Source of the DNA: Candidatus Acetothermia bacterium
GTDB taxonomy: Bacteria; Bipolaricaulota; Bipolaricaulia; RBG-16-55-9; DRXL01
Assembly (NCBI GenBank): GCA_016179105.1
Contig: JACOSB010000114.1
Coordinates: forward strand, 1 to 64,000
Direction: 5' to 3'
Length of the DNA stretch: 64,000 nucleotides
Made by a program: the position numbers and the translations under genes. The notes beneath the pieces were generated by a model. It worked only from the letters and a program-made list of their open reading frames with translations. It was not told the DNA's origin and made no database searches. Within the stretch, counting starts at the first letter, position 1. Each line of letters opens with the position of its first letter. This document shows positions 8,445 to 15,423 of the stretch, one piece after another.

Positions 8445-9221
8445 TCAAGCGCTCAAGAGCTCTGCGAGCTTGACCTGTGGGTCTTTCGCCTTCAGCAGGC
8501 TTGTTCCTACTAAAAATGCATCGGCTCCAGCATCACGTAGCTTTTGCAAATCTTCTCGGGTGTCAACCCCACTCAAGCTCCAAATGAGACGATCCTTAGA
8601 TGATTTTCCTAGAATGTCGGCTGTGCGGTTGAGGTCTATTTTCAGTGACGTAAGGTCACGATTGTTAATCCCTATCATGGTAGCGTTAGTCTTTAACGCA
8701 CGCTCATACTCATCGAGCGAGGCCACTTCCAGCAACACTTCTAGCTCTCGCTTCTGTGCTTCGCTAATCATGGCATCTAGATTTAAAGAAGCATAGTCTC
8801 TCTCAAAGAGCGTTGCAATCAAGAGTACTCCACTCGCGCCGTAAGCGCGCGCCGCGTCTAACTGTTCTGTGCAAATAACAAAGTCTTTCGTGAGCGTGGG
8901 TAAGCCCAAGAGACTCGCGTGCCTCAGATTCTCTAGAGAACCGCCAAAATGCTGAGGTTCTGTAAGGATCGACAGCCCCGAGACGCCTGCTTGCACGTAG
9001 AGCGAGAGCATTTCATCGGTCGAATTTTTTTTTAGTAAAATTCCTTCTGAAGGCGAAGCGGGCTTTAGCTCTGCGATAATCGCATTTTTCCCCTCTGAGC
9101 AATGCGCGATCGCTTGGACAAAAGAGAACTTTGGGCCAATGCTTCCTTGGGGCCTACTTTGATAGTAGCCGTGTCGAATGGATTGTTGGACATCAGAAAC
9201 AATCCGATCTAGATAGTCCAT
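8445..9221 (-). CDS. trpC: Indole-3-glycerol phosphate synthase
   Basis: Closes the indole ring in tryptophan synthesis, converting CdRP to indole-3-glycerol phosphate. The 258-residue TIM barrel has the expected motifs: IIAELKPASPSEG with catalytic Lys near residue 53, LTKDFVI with the second Lys, LLEVAS, IGINNRDLTSL and the phosphate-binding SLSGVDTREDLQ with FLVGTSLL. The gene overlaps the end of trpD by 13 bases and is the last gene of the trp segment. trpF, trpB and trpA are not in the window and must lie elsewhere. Confidence 0.96.
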   Translation of the reverse strand: MDYLDRIVSDVQQSIRHGYYQSRPQGSIGPKFSFVQAIAHCSEGKNAIIAELKPASPSEGILLKKNSTDEMLSLYVQAGVSGLSILTEPQHFGGSLENLRHASLLGLPTLTKDFVICTEQLDAARAYGASGVLLIATLFERDYASLNLDAMISEAQKRELEVLLEVASLDEYERALKTNATMIGINNRDLTSLKIDLNRTADILGKSSKDRLIWSLSGVDTREDLQKLRDAGADAFLVGTSLLKAKDPQVKLAELLSA

Positions 9222-10255
9222 AGGAGTTCTTTCTTCAACGCTCCACCGCTATGTTCGATGAGGCGACGAAGTTTGTCAAGCGCCGCTCCCGAGTGCAGGC
9301 TTGCCTCGGCTTTTTCAATGCCCTCTTCGATCGAACCTGCCGCGCCGCTCACGTAGACAGCCGCGCCTGCATTGAATAGAACCATCTCATAACGCGCATC
9401 TTTGATCTTGCCCGCGAGCAGTTCATAGGTGACTCTCGCGCTCTCCGCAGGTGGCAGGCTCGCTATCTCTTCTGGTCGCGCGGTCCGAAAACCGAACATT
9501 TTTGGGTCTAGCTTCAACTGAGAGATTGTCCCATTCTGCACGAAATTCGCGCGTGTCTCGCCGGTAATTGAGATCTCGTCGACTCCATCGATGCCGTAAA
9601 CTACTAATGCTCGCTCCACTCCTAAGTGCTGAACGACTTGAGTGTAGACCTCCACTAAATTCTCATTGAAGACACCCAAGAGTTGTGCTCGGGCGCCGGC
9701 GGGATTCACCAACGGCCCCAAGATGTTGAAGACCGTTCGAATGCCCAGTTCTTTTCGCGCTTTCGCCACATGCTTCATCGCCGGATGGAACTTGGGCGCA
9801 AACATAAATCCAATGCCTACTTGCTCGACCGCTTCGGTCACTTGGGAGGCTTCTATGTTCAGATTGACACCCAAGGCTTCAAGCAGATCGGCGCTTCCGC
9901 AGGCGCTCGTCACGCCGCGATTGCCGTGCTTTGCCACCGGCACTCCCGCTCCAGCGACGACGAAAGCGCTCACGGTAGACACATTGAATGTCTTTAGACG
10001 TGCCCCGCCGGTCCCAACCACATCGGTTAACACACCGTTGACACGCGGCTCGATGCGCACACAAAACGCTCGCATCGTCTCCGCCAGCGCCGTGATCTCT
10101 TCGACCGTCTCACCCTTGAAGCGAAGCCCCATCAAGAACGCGCCGATCTGAGCATCCGAACAGCGCCCGCTCATCAGCTCTTCCATGACCGATCGGGCGA
10201 TTTCTCGACTCAAGTGTTTTCGTTCTGCCAGCAATTGCAACGCTTGGCTCATCAT
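9209..10255 (-). CDS. trpD: Anthranilate phosphoribosyltransferase
   Basis: Transfers phosphoribose from PRPP to anthranilate. 348 residues with the N-terminal helical bundle (LSREIARSVMEELMSG), the PRPP-binding glycine loop VVGTGGARLKTFNVST (residues about 79-94), then AKHGNRGVTSACGSADLLEALG and FNILGPLVNPA. The loop differs from the common GTGGDG..TFN in having A-R after GG, a tolerable variation. The start overlaps the trpG stop by 4 bases (ATGA) and the 3' end overlaps trpC by 13 bases, so trpG, trpD and trpC are translationally coupled. Confidence 0.96.
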   Translation of the reverse strand: MMSQALQLLAERKHLSREIARSVMEELMSGRCSDAQIGAFLMGLRFKGETVEEITALAETMRAFCVRIEPRVNGVLTDVVGTGGARLKTFNVSTVSAFVVAGAGVPVAKHGNRGVTSACGSADLLEALGVNLNIEASQVTEAVEQVGIGFMFAPKFHPAMKHVAKARKELGIRTVFNILGPLVNPAGARAQLLGVFNENLVEVYTQVVQHLGVERALVVYGIDGVDEISITGETRANFVQNGTISQLKLDPKMFGFRTARPEEIASLPPAESARVTYELLAGKIKDARYEMVLFNAGAAVYVSGAAGSIEEGIEKAEASLHSGAALDKLRRLIEHSGGALKKELLWTI

Positions 10256-10861
10256 CGCGCCGTCACCCCCGACTGCCGAAGCGATCGGGCTTTCAAGAAA
10301 TTGTGGAGCAGTTGCTTGCCGTGCGTCGTGAGGATCGATTCTGGATGAAATTGAACGCCCTCGATCGGATAGCGCCGATGACGTAGCCCCATGACTTCTC
10401 CGTCTTCCGACTGCGCAGCGATCTCTAACTCCGCGGGAAAGCTAGTGTGATCGACGACGAGCGAGTGATAGCGAGCTGCAGGAAACCCTTGCGGGAGTCC
10501 TTCAAAAATTCTCATACTGTCGTGATAAATGTGAGCGACTTTCCCATGAATCGGTTTTTTCGCGCGACGGATGTGGCCTCCAAAGACGTGCCCGATTCCC
10601 TGGTGTCCCAAGCAAACACCCAGTGTGGGAATTTGGGGTGAAAGCTTGTTCAAAATTTCTCCGCACACGCCAAAGTCGCGCGCCTTGTCTGGGCTCCCTG
10701 GGCCGGGCGATAAGACAATTCGATCGGGTTGCAATCGCTTTACTTCTTCAAGAGTAATTTCGTCGTTCCGAAAAACTTCTACGCTAGCGCCAAGGTCGCC
10801 AAAGATAATCAGCCAAGTTGAACGTGAATGAATCGTAGTTATCGACCAGCAAGACTTTCAT
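10252..10861 (-). pseudogene. trpG: Anthranilate synthase glutamine amidotransferase TrpG, interrupted by a one-base frameshift
   Basis: Class I glutamine amidotransferase that supplies ammonia to TrpE. Translation from ATG 10861 (SD AGGAGG, ATGA overlap with the trpE stop) gives the expected N-terminus MKVLLVDNYDSFTFNLADYL, then goes out of frame to a stop after five codons. One extra T on the coding strand, in the AAA at 10801-10803, restores LGDLGASVEVFRNDEI and joins the rest, open to 10252. The remainder is intact: LSPGPGSP, GVCLGHQ with the nucleophile Cys, and the C-terminal GVQFHPES with the catalytic His. Either a recent mutation or a sequencing or assembly error; intact neighbours favour the latter. 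The downstream reading alone (10252-10734) lacks the N-terminal strand. Confidence 0.88.
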
Positions 10862-12297
10862 AATAGACCTCCTAAGGCCTTTTTGAGAGCTCCAAGTTTG
10901 TGTTCGGTCTCGGCAAATTCGCGCTCAGGCACGGAATCATAAACAATCCCGGCTCCTGCCTGCAAATAGAGCTTTTCAGTGTCAGCCACGATCGTGCGGA
11001 TAGTGATCGCCGTGTCCATGTTGCCATTAAGCGAAAAATATCCGACAGCACCCGCGTACGGCCCGCGAGCACTCGGTTCAAGTCGAGAGATCAATTCCAT
11101 CGCCCGAACTTTGGGCGCTCCAGAGACCGTGCCCGCCGGGAAAATAGAAGCAAAGGCATCCAGTGCATCCAACTCTTTACGCAGTGTTCCTTCCACGCGT
11201 GAGACGATATGTTGGACATGGCTGAAGCGTTCGACGGACATATAGTCGGGCACATGCACCGAGCCGTACTGGCTCACTCGACCGACATCGTTGCGGGCCA
11301 GATCGACGAGCATATTGTGCTCGGCACGCTCTTTTTCATCCGCGAGAAGTTCTTGCGCGTAAGCTTGTCGTTCTGCCTCGGTTTGGCCGAGCGGACGTGT
11401 GCCCGCGATGGGGTACGTCGTCACCGTTCGGCCTTGGAGCGATGCGAGCATCTCTGGACTTGAGCCAGCGGCAAAGCGTTCCCCGAAATCGAGAAAATAC
11501 ATATAAGGGGACGGATTGATCTCTCGCAATGTGCGATAGACATCAAACAGTTCGCCGCGGTAGAGTGCGCTGAGCTGACGTGAGAGGACAATCTGATAAA
11601 TCTCGCCTGCGCAAATATATTCGCGCGCTGCCTCTACAGTTTTAACGAATTGCGCTTGCGCCTGATTGCTAGTCAATGCGTCACAAGAAAAAGACTCTCG
11701 ATCTGGCGCCCGTGAATCTGTCCCCAAACCTAACAATTCAGACCTGTCTTCGGCGTGAGAAAAATAGAACGCGCGTGAAGCGTGATGATCGAAAACCACG
11801 CCATCCAGATAAAGCCCAAGCTCAAAGTCGGGGAAGATTTTCTCTCCCGCGGCATGGGGCACACGTTCGAGATGACGCACGAAGTCATAGCCGACGTAGC
11901 CGACTAATCCGCCCAAGTACTTGAACTCAGTCAGATGGGGGCTGCCAATATCGCGTAGCAACGCGCGTAGGTCTTGGAGGGGCTTATGACTGGCGCCGAG
12001 CGCTTTGCCATCGACGAACAATGTTCCTTCGCGCAGCGCGAGCACAGCTGCGGGTTCAAATCCGATGAAAGTGAACTCGGCGAGCCGTTCGGCACCGGGC
12101 GCGCTTTCCAAGATGAAACTCCGGCGGACGTGGGGACGAAGGCGCTCGTACAATGCGAACGGGTCTACGGCCGACACTGATTTGAACAATGGTTCCGGTC
12201 TAAGGTTTTTTAGGACGGGGAGAATCTTTGAGAAGGAAAACGAGGGTACAGTAGGCTTTTGTTTAGGCGGCGTAGTGAGCGACCCAAAGTCGATCAC
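10858..12297 (-). CDS. trpE: Anthranilate synthase component I
   Basis: Converts chorismate to anthranilate with ammonia from TrpG. 479 residues from a GTG start at 12297. The tryptophan feedback site is recognisable (SFILESAPGAERLAEF, the LLES-type motif). Catalytic-domain landmarks are GGLVGYVGYD, GEIYQIVLSRQL, GSSPEML, TYPIAGTRPLG, DEKERAEHNMLVDLARNDVG and FPAGTVSGAPKVRAME. The stop overlaps the trpG ATG by 4 bases. Genomic context argues for TrpE over PabB. The start is the weak point: AAAGGG directly abuts the GTG with no spacing, and a short out-of-frame reading with its own SD (12263-12313) overlaps it. Confidence 0.95.
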   Translation of the reverse strand: MIDFGSLTTPPKQKPTVPSFSFSKILPVLKNLRPEPLFKSVSAVDPFALYERLRPHVRRSFILESAPGAERLAEFTFIGFEPAAVLALREGTLFVDGKALGASHKPLQDLRALLRDIGSPHLTEFKYLGGLVGYVGYDFVRHLERVPHAAGEKIFPDFELGLYLDGVVFDHHASRAFYFSHAEDRSELLGLGTDSRAPDRESFSCDALTSNQAQAQFVKTVEAAREYICAGEIYQIVLSRQLSALYRGELFDVYRTLREINPSPYMYFLDFGERFAAGSSPEMLASLQGRTVTTYPIAGTRPLGQTEAERQAYAQELLADEKERAEHNMLVDLARNDVGRVSQYGSVHVPDYMSVERFSHVQHIVSRVEGTLRKELDALDAFASIFPAGTVSGAPKVRAMELISRLEPSARGPYAGAVGYFSLNGNMDTAITIRTIVADTEKLYLQAGAGIVYDSVPEREFAETEHKLGALKKALGGLL

Positions 12298-12346
12298 CCT
12301 TTAGACTATTCATTGAACGTTACCTCGACTTTCGAAAAGTTGGTTG

Positions 12347-12375
12347 ATTATAAGCCAATAGTTCACAATTGTCAA
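12347..12375 (-). promoter_or_regulatory. Consensus sigma70 promoter for trpEGDC
   Basis: Minus strand reads TTGACA (12370-12375), a 17-base spacer, then TATAAT (12347-12352): both hexamers and the spacing match the consensus exactly. The predicted start near 12340 lies between tyrA and trpE, giving a leader of about 43 bases that includes an ACTTT/AAAGT inverted repeat. It allows trpEGDC to be transcribed separately from the upstream aromatic genes. Confidence 0.82.
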
Positions 12376-12378
12376 GCA

Positions 12379-13485
12379 TTAAGAGAGCAAATTGCACTCA
12401 TAGCCCCCTTCGCGCAAGGCACTCGCGGCTCTCTTAGCATCGGTTTCCGTCGCAAAATAAAGATGAAACGTGCCAGCCTCGTACTCCCGCACTTTCAGCA
12501 ATTCTATGTCTTTGATGCTGATCTTCTTTTGCGCGATTGCACCCGTGATCTCAGCCAAGGCCCCGGCGCGATCGGGAACCACAATCGCCAGTCGGTGCAA
12601 TGCTCTTAGAAAACCTTTCGAGCGGCGAGGTAACGCATCTCGAAATTTTTTCGCTTTGAGAAAATTCGTCCCGATCTCATCTGTATGCTTAGGAAGCGCG
12701 GAGCGCATCTGCGAAAGTAAACCCATGAAATCACCCAGTACAGAATCTATAGAAGTAGCATTGGTCGTAAAAATATCCTTCCAAATGCCAAAGGGAGACG
12801 AAGCGATGCGAGTGAGGTCGCGAAAGCCCCCAGCGGCTAGCTCTCGGTAAAGCGTCGAATCTTTCGCCTTCTGTGCAACCACCGTGGCAAGTGCGACCGA
12901 GATCAATTGAGGCAAATGACTCGTGGCCGCGACGAGCCGGTCGTGCAACTCTGGATCGAGAAAGAGCGTTTGGGCACCCAGTTTACCGAGGAATGAAGCG
13001 AGCCTTGCTGATTGAATTTGCTTTTTCTTCATTGGGGTGAGCACATAGAGGGCATTCTCGAACATCAACGGATGAGCGCCCTCGATACCTTGTTGCTCGG
13101 AGCCCGCCATCGGATGGCCCCCGACAAAATGTGCCGGCAAATATCTTTTGGCGATCCGGCAGATTTCCGCTTTGGTTGAGCCTGTGTCCGTAACAATGGC
13201 TTCGGGCCTAATAAGAATCGGTAATGCCGGCAAAATTTCTAGGATCGAGCGAATCGGCGTCGCCAGAATAATCAAATCTGTTTTGACCAAAGCATTGAGA
13301 CCCTGACTAGCGACGTCGATCGCCCCACGCGCCTTGGCGCATCTGAGAGCTTTTAGATCTTTGTCAATACCGATCACTCTGATTCTTGGCTGAAAGCGTT
13401 TGATGGCAAGTCCGAACGAACCTCCGATCAAGCCCACACCGACAATCCCAACACACTTAAAATGCTTAGACTGTGCTGGCTTCAT
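12379..13485 (-). CDS. tyrA: Prephenate dehydrogenase with C-terminal ACT domain
   Basis: NAD(P)-dependent oxidative decarboxylation of prephenate on the way to tyrosine. 368 residues: an N-terminal Rossmann fold with GVGLIGGSFG (residues about 16-25), the TDTGSTKAEI and GGHPMAGSEQQGIEGA motifs of the TyrA family with its catalytic His, a helical domain, and a C-terminal ACT domain (about 295-368, RLAIVVPDRAGALAEITGAI). The ACT domain probably senses an aromatic amino acid. The start overlaps the DAHP-synthase-like gene by 20 bases, so both are co-translated; the last bases lie next to the trpE promoter. Confidence 0.94.
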   Translation of the reverse strand: MKPAQSKHFKCVGIVGVGLIGGSFGLAIKRFQPRIRVIGIDKDLKALRCAKARGAIDVASQGLNALVKTDLIILATPIRSILEILPALPILIRPEAIVTDTGSTKAEICRIAKRYLPAHFVGGHPMAGSEQQGIEGAHPLMFENALYVLTPMKKKQIQSARLASFLGKLGAQTLFLDPELHDRLVAATSHLPQLISVALATVVAQKAKDSTLYRELAAGGFRDLTRIASSPFGIWKDIFTTNATSIDSVLGDFMGLLSQMRSALPKHTDEIGTNFLKAKKFRDALPRRSKGFLRALHRLAIVVPDRAGALAEITGAIAQKKISIKDIELLKVREYEAGTFHLYFATETDAKRAASALREGGYECNLLS

Positions 13486-14500
13486 GGAATGGTCTCCTTC
13501 GCAATCCTCTGCTCAAAACGCGAACGCGGTCGAGCAATTCTTTCAGGGCCTTCGTCCCAAGCGCCGGAAGGTTGCTTCTCAAAATTTCGCCAGAATCAGC
13601 AGCGACAGGAAGAACAAGACCATCGGCTCCGGCCGCGATGCCTGCGAGGGCCACAGCGGCCAGATGGTCGGGACGTCCCACAACATAGCTGGGATTGGCC
13701 AGAACCGGCAAGTGACTGAGCGCCTTGATCGCCGGGATCAGACCCACATCGAAAAGCAAGGGCGCGTAATCATCGAAGCTGCGGATTCCCCGCTCACACA
13801 GGATGACCGAATAATTCCCGGTGGACATCACATATTCTGCAGCGAGCAAGAAATCTTCCATTTTCGCAGCCACCGCACGCTCTAACAAGACCGGCTTTCC
13901 CATTCGCCCAACTGCGCGCAGCAGATCAGCGTTCTGCATATTATGTGCGCCAATCTGAAAAATATCAGCATGGCCTCCCATAAACTCTAGCTCAGTGTGA
14001 TCAGAGACTGCTGCGACGATGACGAAATTTTGTATACGGGCAATTTGGCTTATCTGTCGCAACGCTAGATCATTCGGCTGTTTTTGCGCACGCAGATTTT
14101 CCTCAACCCGAGAGCTTCCCCAGCGTAACATGTGAATTCCACAATCCATTAGAGCCTTCGCTGTTTTTTCTATCTGCTCTAGACTCTTGAAATGACTCAC
14201 GTCGGCCACCACAACGGGCGTTTGGTCGCCAATCCTCACAGGCCCGATCTCTATAACGGTTCCATTTGGCTTGAACTGACGCGCTGCTAACTTGTACGGT
14301 TTGTCCGTATGGAAAACTCGCTCGACGCCTTCCATCTGTGTCAAAGACTGAAGATTTAACTCGCGCTCTGGGCCAAGTGCGGCGAGAATCGTGTAATTGA
14401 CCCCCGTCGAACGGTGCACCTGAAAGGAGAGAGTTTCCAATTTTTCGATTATTTTATTTATCTGGCTTTGAGAAGCCGCTGGTTTCATTACGAGAATCAT
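13466..14500 (-). CDS. DAHP synthase homologue (type I-beta fold) lacking metal and substrate residues
   Basis: 344 residues with the full architecture of the short I-beta DAHP synthase: an N-terminal ferredoxin-like regulatory domain (residues 1-75, MILVMKPAASQSQINKI) and a TIM barrel (DIFQIGAHNMQN, ILCERGIRSF). It aligns almost without gaps to the Thermotoga enzyme as I recall it, but the residues known there as metal ligands (Cys102, His272, Glu298, Asp309) read V, Y, P and S. The KPRTSP substrate motif reads RVEENL and KRG reads ERA. Synthase activity is therefore unlikely as written. It may be an allosteric partner or a repurposed barrel. SD AGGAGG before ATG 14500. First gene of the operon, overlapping tyrA by 20 bases. 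Confidence 0.85.
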   Translation of the reverse strand: MILVMKPAASQSQINKIIEKLETLSFQVHRSTGVNYTILAALGPERELNLQSLTQMEGVERVFHTDKPYKLAARQFKPNGTVIEIGPVRIGDQTPVVVADVSHFKSLEQIEKTAKALMDCGIHMLRWGSSRVEENLRAQKQPNDLALRQISQIARIQNFVIVAAVSDHTELEFMGGHADIFQIGAHNMQNADLLRAVGRMGKPVLLERAVAAKMEDFLLAAEYVMSTGNYSVILCERGIRSFDDYAPLLFDVGLIPAIKALSHLPVLANPSYVVGRPDHLAAVALAGIAAGADGLVLPVAADSGEILRSNLPALGTKALKELLDRVRVLSRGLRRRPFHEASTV

Positions 14501-14527
14501 GAGTAACCTCCTGAGAAGCTTTCACAA

Positions 14528-14544
14528 GCTTGGACTTGCCAAGC
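14528..14544 (-). repeat. Hairpin just before the DAHP-synthase-like gene
   Basis: Perfect 6-bp arms (14528-14533 and 14539-14544) with a 5-base loop. In the transcript this lies directly upstream of the AGGAGG ribosome-binding site of the gene starting at 14500. No U-run follows, so it is not an intrinsic terminator; it could influence ribosome access. Confidence 0.4.
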
Positions 14545-14640
14545 AGTCAAGATTTTACCGTGTTTTCAGCTCTCCACTACAATCAGCAGAGAGTCGAAGC
14601 ATCAAGCGTAACTATATTTAGAAATAGCTTTACGTGAATC

Positions 14641-14686
14641 GCGCCTTAGGCGCAATAGGAAGTGCGATAGGCGGCGACGCGCCACC
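14641..14686 (-). promoter_or_regulatory. Attenuator-like mutually exclusive hairpins in the aromatic leader
   Basis: In the minus-strand transcript the sequence GGCGC at 14679-14683 and the GGCGC at 14641-14645 can each pair with the same GCGCC at 14649-14653. A separate 7-bp stem (14680-14686 with 14670-14676, loop of 3) competes with the first pairing and contains the two Trp codons (14682-14687). The leader peptide stop codon forms the loop of the last hairpin (14646-14648). No U-tract follows, so control could be by Rho or by translation and not by an intrinsic terminator. Confidence 0.5.
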
Positions 14687-14780
14687 AGGAAGTGTAAGAA
14701 GTGAGCTGCGGCAAGAAGCTTAGCGTGGGGCAGCTTCGGTTAGATCGGCATAGGCCTTGGCTTAAACGTCCGATTGACAT
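14646..14780 (-). CDS. Leader peptide of the aromatic amino acid operon (44 codons)
   Basis: Short reading frame starting at ATG 14780 with a good SD (GAGGTGA, 14786-14792, 5-base spacing), about 35 bases after a predicted transcription start. The peptide is unremarkable until its last 18 residues, TSYTSWWRVAAYRTSYCA, which carry two adjacent Trp and three Tyr codons. Stop at 14646. Its 3' part overlaps competing hairpins (14641-14686). This is the classical design of a ribosome-stalling leader for aromatic amino acid genes, and the next gene downstream (145 bases on) starts the DAHP-synthase-like/tyrA/trp operon. Not a recognised family; inferred from context. Confidence 0.65.
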   Translation of the reverse strand: MSIGRLSQGLCRSNRSCPTLSFLPQLTSYTSWWRVAAYRTSYCA

Positions 14781-14821
14781 GTCACTCACCTCACATGGTT
14801 TTTACTGTAAACGATTGTATG

Positions 14822-14850
14822 ATTGTATGGCAGATTCTTGCTTGCGTCAA
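14822..14850 (-). promoter_or_regulatory. Sigma70 promoter of the aromatic amino acid operon
   Basis: Minus strand reads TTGACG (14845-14850), a 17-base spacer, then TACAAT (14822-14827), each five of six to consensus. It begins 4 bases after the folE stop codon. The predicted start near 14815 places the leader-peptide SD and ATG at normal distances. The gap between this promoter and the gene at 14500 is filled by the leader peptide and hairpins; nothing else was seen there. Confidence 0.72.
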
Positions 14851-14853
14851 GAT

Positions 14854-15423
14854 TTACGAGCTCTTCACTAATTGCAAAAACTCAGCGCGCGTGCGCGCAT
14901 CGCGCCGGAAAATACCTTTCATTGCCGACGTGACGAGCCAAGCATCTTTCTGTTCGTGCCCGCGCATCGCCATGCACAGATGAAAGCCTTCGACGACCAC
15001 GCCGACTCCCTGGGGCTTGATGGCCTCCATCACAAAGTCGGCAATCTGCTCGCTCATCCGCTCTTGCAATTGAAGACGCTTGGAGAAAGCCCTCACGATG
15101 TCCGGGATTTTCCCCATCCCCAAGACTTTTCCCTCCGGGATGTAGCCTACGTGAACTTTACCAAAAAACGGGAGAAGGTCGTGCTCGCATAAACTGTAAA
15201 AGCGAATGTCGCGCACGACGATCATCTGGTCGTGCTCTACGGGAAAGATCGCGCGGCGCACCAGTTCTTTCATATCCGTACGATAGCCCTCGCTCAGCTC
15301 GCGCAGCACTTGAGCTACACGCTCCGGCGTCTGTAGGAGTTCTTTACGAGCAGGATCTTCACCGAGAGTTGTCAAGAGATCGCGAATGAGTTCTTCAGTC
15401 TTCTGAGCGTTGGGCATCATCAA
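14854..15423 (-). CDS. folE: GTP cyclohydrolase I
   Basis: Zn enzyme converting GTP to dihydroneopterin triphosphate, first step of folate and also of 7-deazaguanine (queuosine) synthesis. 189 residues, typical length. The zinc ligands are visible: Cys79 and His81 in FYSLCEHDLLPFFGKVHVGY, and Cys150 in GFHLCMAMRGHEQ. Other motifs are TPERVA and VLGMGKIPDIV. The ATG overlaps the rtcB stop (ATGA), so it is translationally coupled to the RNA ligase, an uncommon pairing. Three consecutive ATG codons leave the start uncertain by two residues. Confidence 0.97.
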   Translation of the reverse strand: MMMPNAQKTEELIRDLLTTLGEDPARKELLQTPERVAQVLRELSEGYRTDMKELVRRAIFPVEHDQMIVVRDIRFYSLCEHDLLPFFGKVHVGYIPEGKVLGMGKIPDIVRAFSKRLQLQERMSEQIADFVMEAIKPQGVGVVVEGFHLCMAMRGHEQKDAWLVTSAMKGIFRRDARTRAEFLQLVKSS

